A stretch of 64,000 bases of DNA, from assembly GCF_003952525.1 (NCBI RefSeq), contig NZ_CP034451.1, positions 2,294,001-2,358,000 of the forward strand. Reading direction: 5' to 3'. Position numbers and translations under genes: made by a program. Under the pieces are notes generated by a model that did no database searches, had not been told where the DNA came from, and was given only the letters and a program-made list of their open reading frames with translations. Every line of letters starts with the position of its first letter. Position 1 is the stretch's first letter. This DNA is from Mesorhizobium sp. M3A.F.Ca.ET.080.04.2.1 (lineage in GTDB: Bacteria > Pseudomonadota > Alphaproteobacteria > Rhizobiales > Rhizobiaceae). Shown here one piece after another: positions 42,678 through 50,592 of this stretch.

Positions 42678-43796
42678 ATGATCGGCCACGACCCGCATCG
42701 CAGCACACCAACCGGCAAGCCAAGGCTGCGCTCGTTCGGCGTGACGCTCGACGGCAGGCCAGGCCGCTTCAACGCCATCACGGACGTGCCGGGCGTAACG
42801 GTCGGCTACACCACGCTGATTGCCGGCGACGGCCCGCTGCAGGTCGGCGCGGGCCCGGTGCGCACCGGCGTGACGGCGATCCTGCCGCGGCCCCGCCAAG
42901 CGCTGGCCACGCCGGTCTTCGCCGGCGTCTTCAGCCAGAACGGCAATGGCGAGCTGACGGGATCGCACCTCATCGAGGAGACCGGCGCCTTCAACCTGCC
43001 GGTCACCATCACCAACACCCATTCCTGCGGCCTCACGCGCGACGGCACGCTGCGCTGGATGAGCCGAGTGCTGCCCGAGGCGCTCGACAGCGCCTGGGGC
43101 CTGCCGGTGGCGGCGGAGACCTATGACGGCTTCCTCAACGACATCAACGGCCACCATGTGAGCTTCGGCCATGTCGCCTCGGCCCTCGACAGCGCAACGG
43201 GTGGCGCCATCGAGGAAGGCAGCGTCGGCGGCGGTACCGGCATGATCTCGTTCGGCTTCAAGGCCGGCTCCGGCACTGCCTCGCGCATCGTCGAATGGCA
43301 CAGCTCCAGCTACACGCTCGGCGTGTTCGTCCAGGCGAATTTCGGCAGGCGCAGCAATCTGACCATCCGCGGCCGGCGCGTCGGACCGCAACTGGTCGAG
43401 CCAGCGCTCCGCGAAAGCACGCCGCGCGCCGAAAAGGGCTCGATCATCGCCATCGTCGCCACGGACGCTCCGTTCCTGCCGCATCAGATGAAGCGGCTCG
43501 CCAGGCGGGTGCCGCTCGGCATCGCTATCACAGGCGGCTATGGCTATCACAGCTCGGGCGATATCTTTCTCGCTTTCTCGACCGCCAATCCCGGGGCCGC
43601 GCTGGCGCCATCAGGGCGGATGGCACATGCGGATTTCATCCCGGACGTCGACATCGATCCGTTCTTCGACGCGGTGGTGCAGGGCGTGGAGGAAGCCATC
43701 CTCAATGCGCTGGTCGCCAACGAGGACATGACCGGGCGCGACGGCAATTTCGTGCCGGCGCTGCCCAGGACGTGGCTGAAGGAGAAATTCGGCTAA
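42678..43796 (+). CDS. P1 (DmpA/BapA) family self-processing aminopeptidase
   Basis: A 372-aa S58-family N-terminal-nucleophile hydrolase that releases amino acids, often D- or beta-residues, from peptides. The precursor would cleave itself before the nucleophile Ser in KGSIIAIVATDAPF. Other family segments are FNAITDVPGVTVGYTT, EEGSVGGGTGMISFGFKAG and SGDIFLAFSTANPG. The start was set at the ATG at 42678, 8 bp after the xseA stop, suggesting co-transcription with xseA. Confidence 0.9.
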   Translation: MIGHDPHRSTPTGKPRLRSFGVTLDGRPGRFNAITDVPGVTVGYTTLIAGDGPLQVGAGPVRTGVTAILPRPRQALATPVFAGVFSQNGNGELTGSHLIEETGAFNLPVTITNTHSCGLTRDGTLRWMSRVLPEALDSAWGLPVAAETYDGFLNDINGHHVSFGHVASALDSATGGAIEEGSVGGGTGMISFGFKAGSGTASRIVEWHSSSYTLGVFVQANFGRRSNLTIRGRRVGPQLVEPALRESTPRAEKGSIIAIVATDAPFLPHQMKRLARRVPLGIAITGGYGYHSSGDIFLAFSTANPGAALAPSGRMAHADFIPDVDIDPFFDAVVQGVEEAILNALVANEDMTGRDGNFVPALPRTWLKEKFG

Positions 43797-43839
43797 GCCT
43801 CGCGCTCAGCCCAGGTGGGACGTGCCCGGGAGCGGCGGC

Positions 43840-44094
43840 TCAATCGGACGGCTTGTCCGACTCCGTCTCGTGCGCGTTCTCTTCCGCGGCTTCCTCGAGC
43901 CGGGAAGCAATCAGTTCCTGGATGTCCCCGACTTCTTCCTGGATGTCTTCCAGAAGGATGCCTTCCTCGGCGGCCTTGGCGCAGCATTCCTTGGCCAGGG
44001 TCTCGGCCTGCTTCTCGATCTTGGCTGGCGAAGGCTGGCAATGGACCTTTTCGCCAATCCACCCCCGCAGGAATTCGATCGCGTGTTCACTCAT
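43840..44094 (-). CDS. DUF768-like small acidic protein
   Basis: An 84-aa, very acidic, helix-rich protein. MSEHAIEFLRGWIGEKVHC and the central ETLAKECCAKAAEEGI..EDIQEEVGD pattern fit DUF768, a family largely restricted to Mesorhizobium. It is convergent with the P1 peptidase gene. Function unknown. The C-terminal tail (EEAAEENAHETESDKPSD) is disordered. Confidence 0.75.
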   Translation of the reverse strand: MSEHAIEFLRGWIGEKVHCQPSPAKIEKQAETLAKECCAKAAEEGILLEDIQEEVGDIQELIASRLEEAAEENAHETESDKPSD

Positions 44095-44638
44095 ACTTTG
44101 CTTATTCCCTAGCGGCTATGCCGGTTGGTCAACATAAACATCAGCATCCCGCCCGAGAATGCATACCCCATTCGAACCGAGTCGGGCCCGGAGGGCAAGG
44201 CATCCTGCCCCAGGTCCACAGAGCGGAAAATATGGGAAATTGAAGAGGCACGTTCAGTCATCGACACCGTTGGCTGGGTTGCGCTTCGCGCTATGCCTTT
44301 GTTTCTTCTTGCCTTTTCGTCGGCACCAAGACCGACATTCATCACCATGCGCGAACGTTTCGCGGCCCGCCAACCCCGCTGTGCCGCCCGGAAGCCGCCG
44401 CTATATAGTGATATCCTCACGCAATGTCGACTCTCCCCTTCTGCTACCTTTTGTTCATTCGGTTCGGCAGCCTCGGCATGCACCGCCACAGTCCTTTCGA
44501 TCGACCCTTGAAGGGGCATCGCGGTGAACGACTCCGGCGGCGTGTACGTCCGTGCCTGATGCATCTCGCGCAAACAATTTCAGACGCGGGGAAGAGACTC
44601 CGAGGCCAAATGCCATCAGGTCGGCTCATGTCCCCAAA

Positions 44639-44668
44639 AGGCGGACCCTGGGGACATCGGGTCCGCCT
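44639..44668 (-). other. Strong hairpin (terminator-like) in a gene-free stretch
   Basis: A perfect 10-bp stem AGGCGGACCC / GGGTCCGCCT with a 10-nt loop. It is followed on the minus strand by TTTTGGGG. It lies in the 930-bp stretch 44095-45025, where I see no convincing gene: several overlapping frames on both strands lack ribosome-binding sites and family motifs. It could end an unrecognised transcript. Confidence 0.4.
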
Positions 44669-44873
44669 TGCCTGCCGACGGGCTTCGGGGAAGAAGGCGA
44701 GTTTCGGCAAACAGCCGAGGGCAACATTGGTGGGTTTTGGAGTCTTTGCTGGCCCCGGCAAGGACAATAGTGAGCTTGTTTTGCCCCGTGCTCAATTAGC
44801 TCGATGGGACCTAGCTCCATATGCCTAAAGTGCGGCGCGCTGAAACGGATCTAAGCCACGCTTACGTCTGTAT

Positions 44874-44930
44874 GCTGATGCATGTCGTTGTCGCAGAGCC
44901 GCCGCACGCTTGTGGCGAGGTGCATCAGCC
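44874..44930. repeat. Palindromic intergenic repeat (GCATGTCG type), copy 2
   Basis: TGATGCATGTCGTTGTCGCAGAGCCGCCGCACGC with the facing arm GGCGAGGTGCATCA. It is the same family as 31072-31125 and 48676-48725. Confidence 0.6.
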
Positions 44931-45025
44931 GCAGCCAAATATGTTGGGCTTTTCACAGTCGCCGCCACCGTTTCGTTACAGAAAGCAGCGACGCTGTAAC
45001 TGCGAAGGCAGGAGGAACGGTGGAA

Positions 45026-45202
45026 ATGACTTACAAGTCAGTTCAAGAAACCCTGCGGGCGGCGGGTATCGTCATGAGCAAGAAGGGCGACATCCACCGC
45101 ATAAACTTCTTCGGTGGCCTCGAGGACACCGCTCGCTACACGGCAAATCTCAAAGAGGCCCTGGAAAAGGGGCTGGCGATGGCCAGGCCGCAACGCCGGT
45201 GA
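45026..45202 (+). CDS. Small conserved-looking hypothetical protein
   Basis: A 58-aa protein. The ATG at 45026 follows AGGAGGAA at suitable spacing. The sequence, MTYKSVQETLRAAGIVMSKK then GDIHRINFFGG, is charged and looks folded (helix, then strands), ending in ALEKGLAMARPQRR. No domain family was recognised. The TGA stop lies inside the first unit of the 20-bp tandem array that begins at 45198, so the array forms its 3' UTR. Confidence 0.65.
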   Translation: MTYKSVQETLRAAGIVMSKKGDIHRINFFGGLEDTARYTANLKEALEKGLAMARPQRR

Positions 45203-45349
45203 CGGACTCCGCACTCTGGTGACGGAAACCGCACTCTGGTGACGGAAACCGCACCTTGGTGACGGACTCCGCACCTTGGTGACGGACTCCGCACCTTGGT
45301 GACGGACTCCGCACCTTGGTGACGGACTCCGCACCTTGGTGACGTAAAC
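45198..45349. repeat. Tandem array of a 20-bp unit, seven full copies
   Basis: The unit is GGTGACGGACTCCGCACCTT. Units start at 45198, 45218, 45238, 45258, 45278, 45298 and 45318, and a decaying partial starts at 45338. The first three vary at two or three positions (CTCT for CTTT-type ends, AAA for ACT). The last four are identical, implying recent expansion. There are no spacers, so it is not a CRISPR. Antisense frames through it are repeats, not genes. The 197 bp from 45350 to the next gene show nothing else. Confidence 0.9.
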
Positions 45350-45546
45350 CACTTAACCGCGCGTCGACGCCGAGTGCTTGCGGGTGCTTCCGAAAGAGCC
45401 GGCGGGCGCCTGAGGCAGGTGCCCGCCAGTATTTTCAAGCGATATCTCGGTCACCCGACAGGCGTCCAAAGCAGACCAGCTTGATGGCTGTGCGCCCTGA
45501 GCTTGACGTCCGCAAGTCCAGACCGCTAGACGCTCTTTGGGTGGAC

Positions 45547-46077
45547 TTAGCCGCCGGAGCCGCCAGACCCGCCGCTGCCGCCGGAGCCGCCAGACCCGCC
45601 GCTGCCGCCGGACCCACCGGACCCGCCGCTGCCGCCAGAGCCGCCCGCTCCCCCGCTGCCGCCGGAGCCGCCACTGCCGCCGGAGCCGGCGCCGCCTCCA
45701 CTGCCGTCGCCCCCGCCATTGTCCCCGCCGCCGTTATCCCCGCCGCCGCCATCGTCGCCGCCACCGCCGCCGCTGGAGCCGCCGCCACCACCACCGCCCG
45801 AGCCGCCGCCTTCCTTGTCCAGGGTGGCAGCGATCAGGGATGTGGTCAGGGGTGGGCATTGGTCGAGCTGGGCGCGCGACAGAATGCTGTTGCGGTTGAT
45901 TGCAATGCAGCAAAGGGCGTAGTTGGATTCCATCAGCGGCTGGCATTGGGCCGCGGTCATGCGCGGCCGAATGCTGTTCTGTGCCGAAGCGGATGTTGCA
46001 AGGTTCGCCGCTATGAGAGCGGACGAGACAAGCAGAATTGCGCGAGCCCTGCTCGCGCAGGATGGGTGCAGGTGCAT
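45547..46077 (-). CDS. Secreted protein with a Gly/Ser-rich tail
   Basis: A 176-aa protein. The ATG at 46077 follows a perfect GGAGGAAGAG site. A signal peptide (ARAILLVSSALIAANLATSASA) precedes a short Cys-containing domain of about 60 residues (AAQCQPLMESNYALCCIAIN...LDQCPPL). A low-complexity tail of about 80 residues follows: Gly runs with Ser/Asp/Asn, then roughly 13 GGS triplets. The tail is probably flexible or a surface linker. No family was recognised. A perfect GTTTCCG-N5-CGGAAAC palindrome lies 58 bp upstream. Confidence 0.75.
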   Translation of the reverse strand: MHLHPSCASRARAILLVSSALIAANLATSASAQNSIRPRMTAAQCQPLMESNYALCCIAINRNSILSRAQLDQCPPLTTSLIAATLDKEGGGSGGGGGGGSSGGGGGDDGGGGDNGGGDNGGGDGSGGGAGSGGSGGSGGSGGAGGSGGSGGSGGSGGSGGSGGSGGSGGSGGSGG

Positions 46078-46134
46078 CTCTTCCTCCTGAAGGGAAAAAC
46101 GCGCTCCCGTCCCCAAACTGGGCGCTATGTCAAA

Positions 46135-46153
46135 GTTTCCGACCACCGGAAAC
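46135..46153. promoter_or_regulatory. Perfect inverted repeat upstream of the Gly/Ser-tailed gene
   Basis: GTTTCCG-ACCAC-CGGAAAC, 7-5-7 with no mismatch. It lies between the divergent secreted-protein gene (46077) and the transglutaminase-like gene (46265). It is suited to binding a dimeric regulator controlling either gene. Confidence 0.45.
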
Positions 46154-46264
46154 AATTTGTTAAGCATACATTGTTTTAGAATCTGCGCAAATAGTAATGG
46201 CGATGGTTGATCTACCCCAATTCGCGCGAACATGATCCTGACCCAGCAACCCGAGGGGAAGGTC

Positions 46265-46825
46265 TTGATTCGATTTGTGGCGCTTGTTGCCGGAGCCATT
46301 GCCTTGGCTGGTTGCAGCGAAACCACGAATGCCTCCGGCCGCGCCATCATGATCACCAACGGCTACGCCTTTGCCCCGCCGGCGGCCCGCAGCTTCTGCG
46401 CCAGGCAGGCGCGGCTCTGCAGTCCCGAGGGGCACGTCAAGCAGGTGAAGCTTACCGACCAGCGCATGGCCGAGCTGCGTCGGGTGAACAGCTCCATCAA
46501 TACCGGGATCAGGGAGCGCAACGATTCTTCCGCCGGGCTCGGCGACGACTGGCGGATTCCAAGCAAGGAAGGCGACTGCGAGGACATCGCGATCCTGAAG
46601 AAGAGCGAATTGATGAAGCGCGGTTGGCCCGCGTCCGCCCTGCTGCTGACGGTGGCGACGCTCGGCGGCGCCGGCCATACGGTGCTGACCGTGCGCACGG
46701 ACAAGGGCGACCTCATCCTCGACAATCGCACCGGCGCCGTCCGGAACTGGTCGCAGACCTCCTACCGCTACTTTGCCCGGCAGTCGCAGTCCGAAAGCGG
46801 CAAGTGGCTGCGGATTGAATCCTGA
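46265..46825 (+). CDS. Transglutaminase-like cysteine peptidase lipoprotein (BTLCP family)
   Basis: About 186 aa. A TTG at 46265 follows GAGGGGAAGG and gives a lipoprotein signal, IRFVALVAGAIALAGC. An ATG at 46232 has no site. The catalytic triad of the bacterial transglutaminase-like Cys proteases is visible: Cys in EGDCEDIAILK, His in GGAGHTVLTV and Asp in LILDNRTG. Family members (LapG is the best known) cleave surface adhesins exported by type I secretion. That is notable given the secretion locus 4 kb downstream. Confidence 0.85.
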   Translation: MIRFVALVAGAIALAGCSETTNASGRAIMITNGYAFAPPAARSFCARQARLCSPEGHVKQVKLTDQRMAELRRVNSSINTGIRERNDSSAGLGDDWRIPSKEGDCEDIAILKKSELMKRGWPASALLLTVATLGGAGHTVLTVRTDKGDLILDNRTGAVRNWSQTSYRYFARQSQSESGKWLRIES

Positions 46826-47018
46826 TCGGCCTGCATGCCCCAAAGCCAACACTCGGTTGGCGCGTTTCCGCGCCGACGCTCAATCGTTTGATCATCTTGT
46901 ATGGGCTGGTCTCCCCATGGGAGCATCAGCATCAATTCCTTGGCGCCGCCCCGGGGGTTGGGGGAACACCTGAGACCATCGCCCGTTCGCCGGCGCTCCT
47001 TGAGCAAAGGTCAGCGCC

Positions 47019-48638
47019 ATGCGCGTGGACGTCATCGACAGCTTCGACACGCTCGTTCGCCTCAGAAGCAACTGGGATGCCGTCTACGCAGCGGATCCGG
47101 AAGCGCAATACTTCATGTCCTGGCCGTGGATAGCAGGCTGGTTCAAACGGCTTCGCTATCAATGGCTCGTGCTGGCCGTCCGGAAAGAGGGTTCATCCGA
47201 CTATGTCGGCTTCTTCCCGGTCCAGCTTCGCACCGAGAGAACCAGGGACGGTGCGTTCCACAATGAACTGAGAACGGGCGGCGGCTATTTCGCCTGCTAT
47301 GCCGGCTTCATCTGCGATCCGGACGTTGAGGAGGACGGCATCCGCGCCTTTGCCGAGGCGACCAAGCAGCTGAACTGGTCCAGGCTGCATCTCGAAATCA
47401 TCTTCGTGTCGCCGCGGCGGCTGCGCGGTTTTCTGAGCGCGTTTCCCGCCCCCGAGTTCCTGACGGGCAAAGTCAGGCGGCCTGACGACGGCGACGGCAT
47501 CGATCACGACGTCTATGTCTATGTCAACCTGCCTGGCGACTGGGAAGAATTCCTCAACGGCAGGCTCGGACCTGCGACGCGCAAGACTGCGCGGCGCACA
47601 TTGCGGGCGATCGACGATGCCGCTGAATACCGTGTGACCGACGTTACCGCGGCGACACTGGAGCGCGACCTGCAGATCCTGCTTCGGTTCTGGGAGAACC
47701 AGTGGGGCGCCAAACTGGCAGCGCGATACCATCCCGGCCTGCCGCAGGCGATGATCAACAATTTCCGCAACATGCTGCGATGCGCCTTCGAGGACGATGC
47801 TCTCTATCTTCCGGTGCTTTGGCAGGGCGAGAAGCCGATCGGCGTGCAAGCAACCCTGATCGACAGGAAGAACCGGTCGCTGATCGGCATGCTCAACGGC
47901 CGCGACATGACCATCAGGAAGCCGGCGCCCGGCTTTGCGCTTCACCTCTACAGCATGCGCTGGGCCATCGAGAACGGCTTCACTGTCTACGACCTGCAGA
48001 CTGGAGACTTTTCCTATAAATATGATTTCGGCGGCCTCGAGCGTCGGGTGGAGTGCCTGCTGGTGAGCACCGCCAGCCGCCGCAATCTTGGAGGCAGGCT
48101 GGAGGCGCGCAGCCTGCCTGTCGTGCTTGCACGGGCGAAAGCGCTGCATCAGGCGGGCGATCTCGACGGCGCCGTGCGTGCCTGCCGGCAAATCCTTGAA
48201 GCCGATGCGGCGCAGGCCGGGGCGCTGCAGCTGCTGCGGCAACTGGATGAAACGCGCCGGTCCCTTCTGCCGCGGAACCTGAGCGTGGCTGCACGCCTGC
48301 ACGAGGCCGGCAACCTGGCCGAGGCCGAGAGGATGTATCGCGAGATCGTGGATATCGAGCCCGCGCATTTCGATGTCCGCTATCTGCTCGGCGTGATTTT
48401 GCTGCAGCAACGCAGGTACAGCGAGGCCGAACAGCAGATCAGCGAGGCCATCGGCATCAGGCCGGATGTCCCGGCTGCGCACTACAATCGCGGCCTGGCG
48501 CTGGCGAAGCTCGATCGGGCCAGGGACGCGCTCGCAAGCCTGGACCATTGCATCGGACTTGAGCCGAACCACGGTCGGGCGCTAGCGCTCCGCGCCACGA
48601 TGCTGAAGGCCGCCGAGAGCCGCGCCGAACAGGCGTGA
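47019..48638 (+). CDS. GNAT (BioF2/CelD-like) acyltransferase with C-terminal TPR
   Basis: A 539-aa protein. Residues 1-370 form a double-GNAT fold of the Acetyltransf_6/CelD type (SNWDAVYAADPEAQYFMSW, then LPVLWQGEKPIGVQATLIDR and DLQTGDFSYKYDFGG). Residues 375-535 hold about four TPR-like helix pairs (RLHEAGNLAEAERMYREIVD, then YSEAEQQISEAI). It is a clear paralogue of the protein at 58815. The predicted reaction is acyl transfer to an amine. TPRs would bind a partner protein. Start is the ATG at 47019. Confidence 0.85.
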   Translation: MRVDVIDSFDTLVRLRSNWDAVYAADPEAQYFMSWPWIAGWFKRLRYQWLVLAVRKEGSSDYVGFFPVQLRTERTRDGAFHNELRTGGGYFACYAGFICDPDVEEDGIRAFAEATKQLNWSRLHLEIIFVSPRRLRGFLSAFPAPEFLTGKVRRPDDGDGIDHDVYVYVNLPGDWEEFLNGRLGPATRKTARRTLRAIDDAAEYRVTDVTAATLERDLQILLRFWENQWGAKLAARYHPGLPQAMINNFRNMLRCAFEDDALYLPVLWQGEKPIGVQATLIDRKNRSLIGMLNGRDMTIRKPAPGFALHLYSMRWAIENGFTVYDLQTGDFSYKYDFGGLERRVECLLVSTASRRNLGGRLEARSLPVVLARAKALHQAGDLDGAVRACRQILEADAAQAGALQLLRQLDETRRSLLPRNLSVAARLHEAGNLAEAERMYREIVDIEPAHFDVRYLLGVILLQQRRYSEAEQQISEAIGIRPDVPAAHYNRGLALAKLDRARDALASLDHCIGLEPNHGRALALRATMLKAAESRAEQA

Positions 48639-48675
48639 GAACGCGGCCTGTTCGCCGGCCTAATTTAGATCTTTG

Positions 48676-48725
48676 TTTTTGTGCATGTCGTTTTCGCAAA
48701 ACCGCTGCACACTTTCGCGCGACAT
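48676..48725. repeat. Palindromic intergenic repeat (GCATGTCG type), copy 3
   Basis: GTGCATGTCGTTTTCGCAAAACCGCTGCACAC with the facing arm GCGCGACATC. It is the best-preserved of three copies (others at 31072-31125 and 44874-44930). Confidence 0.65.
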
Positions 48726-49207
48726 CATCGCGGGAAGGAATTGTCGACAACGATCGACCAGATATCCTTGTTGATCTCCTTGATGTCCTCGATGGAATCG
48801 TGGATCCGGCCCATCTCCTTGTCATCAAGCGCTTCGATCTTTCCGTATTTTACGTCGTCCTTGCCGTCGACGATGCGCATCAGCTGCGTGCTGCCATGCG
48901 TCCCGCTCTCGTCGAAGGAATAGATGCAGTGGCTGTACTTGTTTCGCAGCTTTGCCTGGCGCGTCAGCTTGCCGGTGACGGCGAGCACCGCCTGACGGCA
49001 GGCCGACGGCGTTTTCTGCATCTTCGCGAGCCGTTCGACCAGCTCGATGCGCGCGCGCGTGGTGTTCAGCGTCAGGAAAATAATGATCGCCGTTTCCTTG
49101 TCGACCTTGGCGAGGCCGGCAATCAGGTAGATCAGCAGGCTCTCAGTGTTGGTCCATGTGTAGTTCAATTGGCCAACAAGCAGCAGGATCTCCTGAAAGC
49201 GCGGCAT
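48725..49207 (-). CDS. Hypothetical protein, helix-rich
   Basis: A 160-aa protein. The start was set at the ATG at 49207 (MPRFQEILLLVGQLNYTWTN), 8 bp after the LuxR stop, so it is probably co-transcribed with that regulator. The sequence reads as amphipathic helices (IYLIAGLAKVDKETAIIIFL...LVERLAKMQ) and ends IKEINKDIWSIVVDNSFPR. No family was recognised; no signal peptide. It could modulate the regulator or act separately. Confidence 0.65.
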   Translation of the reverse strand: MPRFQEILLLVGQLNYTWTNTESLLIYLIAGLAKVDKETAIIIFLTLNTTRARIELVERLAKMQKTPSACRQAVLAVTGKLTRQAKLRNKYSHCIYSFDESGTHGSTQLMRIVDGKDDVKYGKIEALDDKEMGRIHDSIEDIKEINKDIWSIVVDNSFPR

Positions 49208-49214
49208 CACCGGC

Positions 49215-49997
49215 TCATGGCGAGGACTGGGCGACGCCGGCTCTCGGCCGCTCCATGCCGTTGTAAAAGGAATCCTTGCGCGCATGAAACACCGCGGCGG
49301 CCTCCGTTCTGTTATGGGCGCCGAGCTTCGTGATGATGTTGTGCAGATGGATCTTCACTGTGTGCTCGGACAGCCGAAGAGCCGCGGCGATGATCTTGTT
49401 CTGCAAGCCGCGCGCCACCATTTCGAGAATCTGGAACTCCCGGTCGGTGAGCTCGCTTATCTCGTCGAAATCCGGGCTGTCCTGCACGGATTGCTCGGCC
49501 CGCGGCGAATGATCCGGGGCCTTGTCCGACAGCCTGTTCGCATGTGACTGGAACATCGCCAACGGGAAGTATTCGCCACCACGCAGCATCAGCCTGATGA
49601 CCGACAGCCAGACGTCCAGCTTCAAATCCATCGGCAATACGCTGCGCACGATCTTCAGGTCGAGCACGTCCTGAACGGAAACCGGCACGCGGCTGTCGTG
49701 CTGCGCCAGCACGATCGGCGCGGCTGGATGCATCTGGGTGAGATCGGCAGCATGATCGCTGATGTCGTGGAGGAATTCAGCGTCGACAAGTATCAAGCAA
49801 ACAGGATGCTCAAATGCGCCGCTGGCGGCTTCCAGGCTTGCAACCTGTTCGACCACTATCGAAGGAAATTCCCTTTCGATTGCGTAGACGAGACATTCCG
49901 GAAAACTGTCAGCCGAGGAAACGGTCAGAAGAATTCTACGCGCCCAACTTTCGCCCGCACCGCTACCCACGGCGCTGCCCATATTGACTCTGGACAT
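49215..49997 (-). CDS. LuxR-type transcriptional regulator (response-regulator-like)
   Basis: About 260 aa. The C-terminal LuxR helix-turn-helix is LTDREFQILEMVARGLQNKI..SEHTVKIHLHNIITKLG (about 190-245). The N-terminal half looks like a degenerate receiver (ILLTVSSADSFPECLVYAIE...CLILVDAEFLHD), with Asp at VDAEF in place of the usual phospho-acceptor context. Phosphorylation is therefore uncertain. The start was set at the ATG at 49997 (MSRVNMGSAVG); further in-frame ATGs lie upstream. It is divergent from the secretion substrate gene and is the likely controller of the locus. Confidence 0.82.
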   Translation of the reverse strand: MSRVNMGSAVGSGAGESWARRILLTVSSADSFPECLVYAIEREFPSIVVEQVASLEAASGAFEHPVCLILVDAEFLHDISDHAADLTQMHPAAPIVLAQHDSRVPVSVQDVLDLKIVRSVLPMDLKLDVWLSVIRLMLRGGEYFPLAMFQSHANRLSDKAPDHSPRAEQSVQDSPDFDEISELTDREFQILEMVARGLQNKIIAAALRLSEHTVKIHLHNIITKLGAHNRTEAAAVFHARKDSFYNGMERPRAGVAQSSP

Positions 49998-50121
49998 GGT
50001 TGCCACCCCACCCATAGACCGATATTGAAGATTTTTTGTTTTTATCCTTCTGCGATACAGGGGCCTCCACCCCACGAACAGCTAGCCTTAAGGACTTATA
50101 CACCAAATTAGATCACCCTGA

Positions 50122-50141
50122 TATAGTTCAGATGAGCTATA
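50122..50141. promoter_or_regulatory. 20-bp near-palindrome, candidate LuxR-type operator
   Basis: TATAGTTCAGATGAGCTATA reads almost the same on both strands (TATAG.TCA with TGA.CTATA). Its AT-rich setting and 20-bp length suit a LuxR-type dimer. It lies 125 bp upstream of the LuxR ATG and 450 bp upstream of the repetitive-protein gene. The rest of the gene-free stretch 49998-50592 shows no further clear feature except TTGGGGGAAC at 50330, which is shared with 46958. Confidence 0.45.
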
Positions 50142-50592
50142 CCTGATTTCGCCATTCCCCCGCCGACGGACGATTTCCGCCGGGGTCGCTTCGAGTTCGA
50201 TGCACGGCGAATCCGGCCTTTTCATCGCGGCAGAGAGTACTTTGCGGCATGCTCTCGAACGGGCTAGCCCGAACTGTCAGCTTACAATCACCCCCCTCTG
50301 GCCACAGACTTGACCCGTTCCACATGGGATTGGGGGAACCTCCAGGCCTCGCCTGTTTGAACGACCGGTTCGGTAGTGAGCCGGCGCTCGACCAGTCTTG
50401 CCTGATCGGGCCGCCTTTCCCCAGGTCAAAGGGAGGTACTCAACCAACCAGTCACGATGCCGGATTTCGGACCTCAGTCCCCTCGGTCCGACAATCCATC
50501 ACCCCGCATTAAACGCAACCTCCGCGAACAAGCCCAAAGCCGCGTAAGAGAAGAATGCGGTTCGGCAGTCGCGGCCAACTGAGGACAAGACC

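Noticed and set aside
44109..44573. A 154-codon minus-strand gene and two overlapping plus-strand frames
   Set aside because: None has a ribosome-binding site, domain or typical codon use. The region is treated as gene-free.
45198..45349. CRISPR array
   Set aside because: The 20-bp units abut directly with no spacers, and no cas genes are present.
45038..45438. Minus-strand frames with SVTKVRSPSPRCG-like repeats
   Set aside because: They are produced by the 20-bp tandem DNA array read in shifting frames. No ribosome-binding site was seen.
50249..50512. An 87-codon frame upstream of the low-complexity gene
   Set aside because: No ribosome-binding site, no recognisable domain and mixed composition. 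It lies in the regulatory interval.
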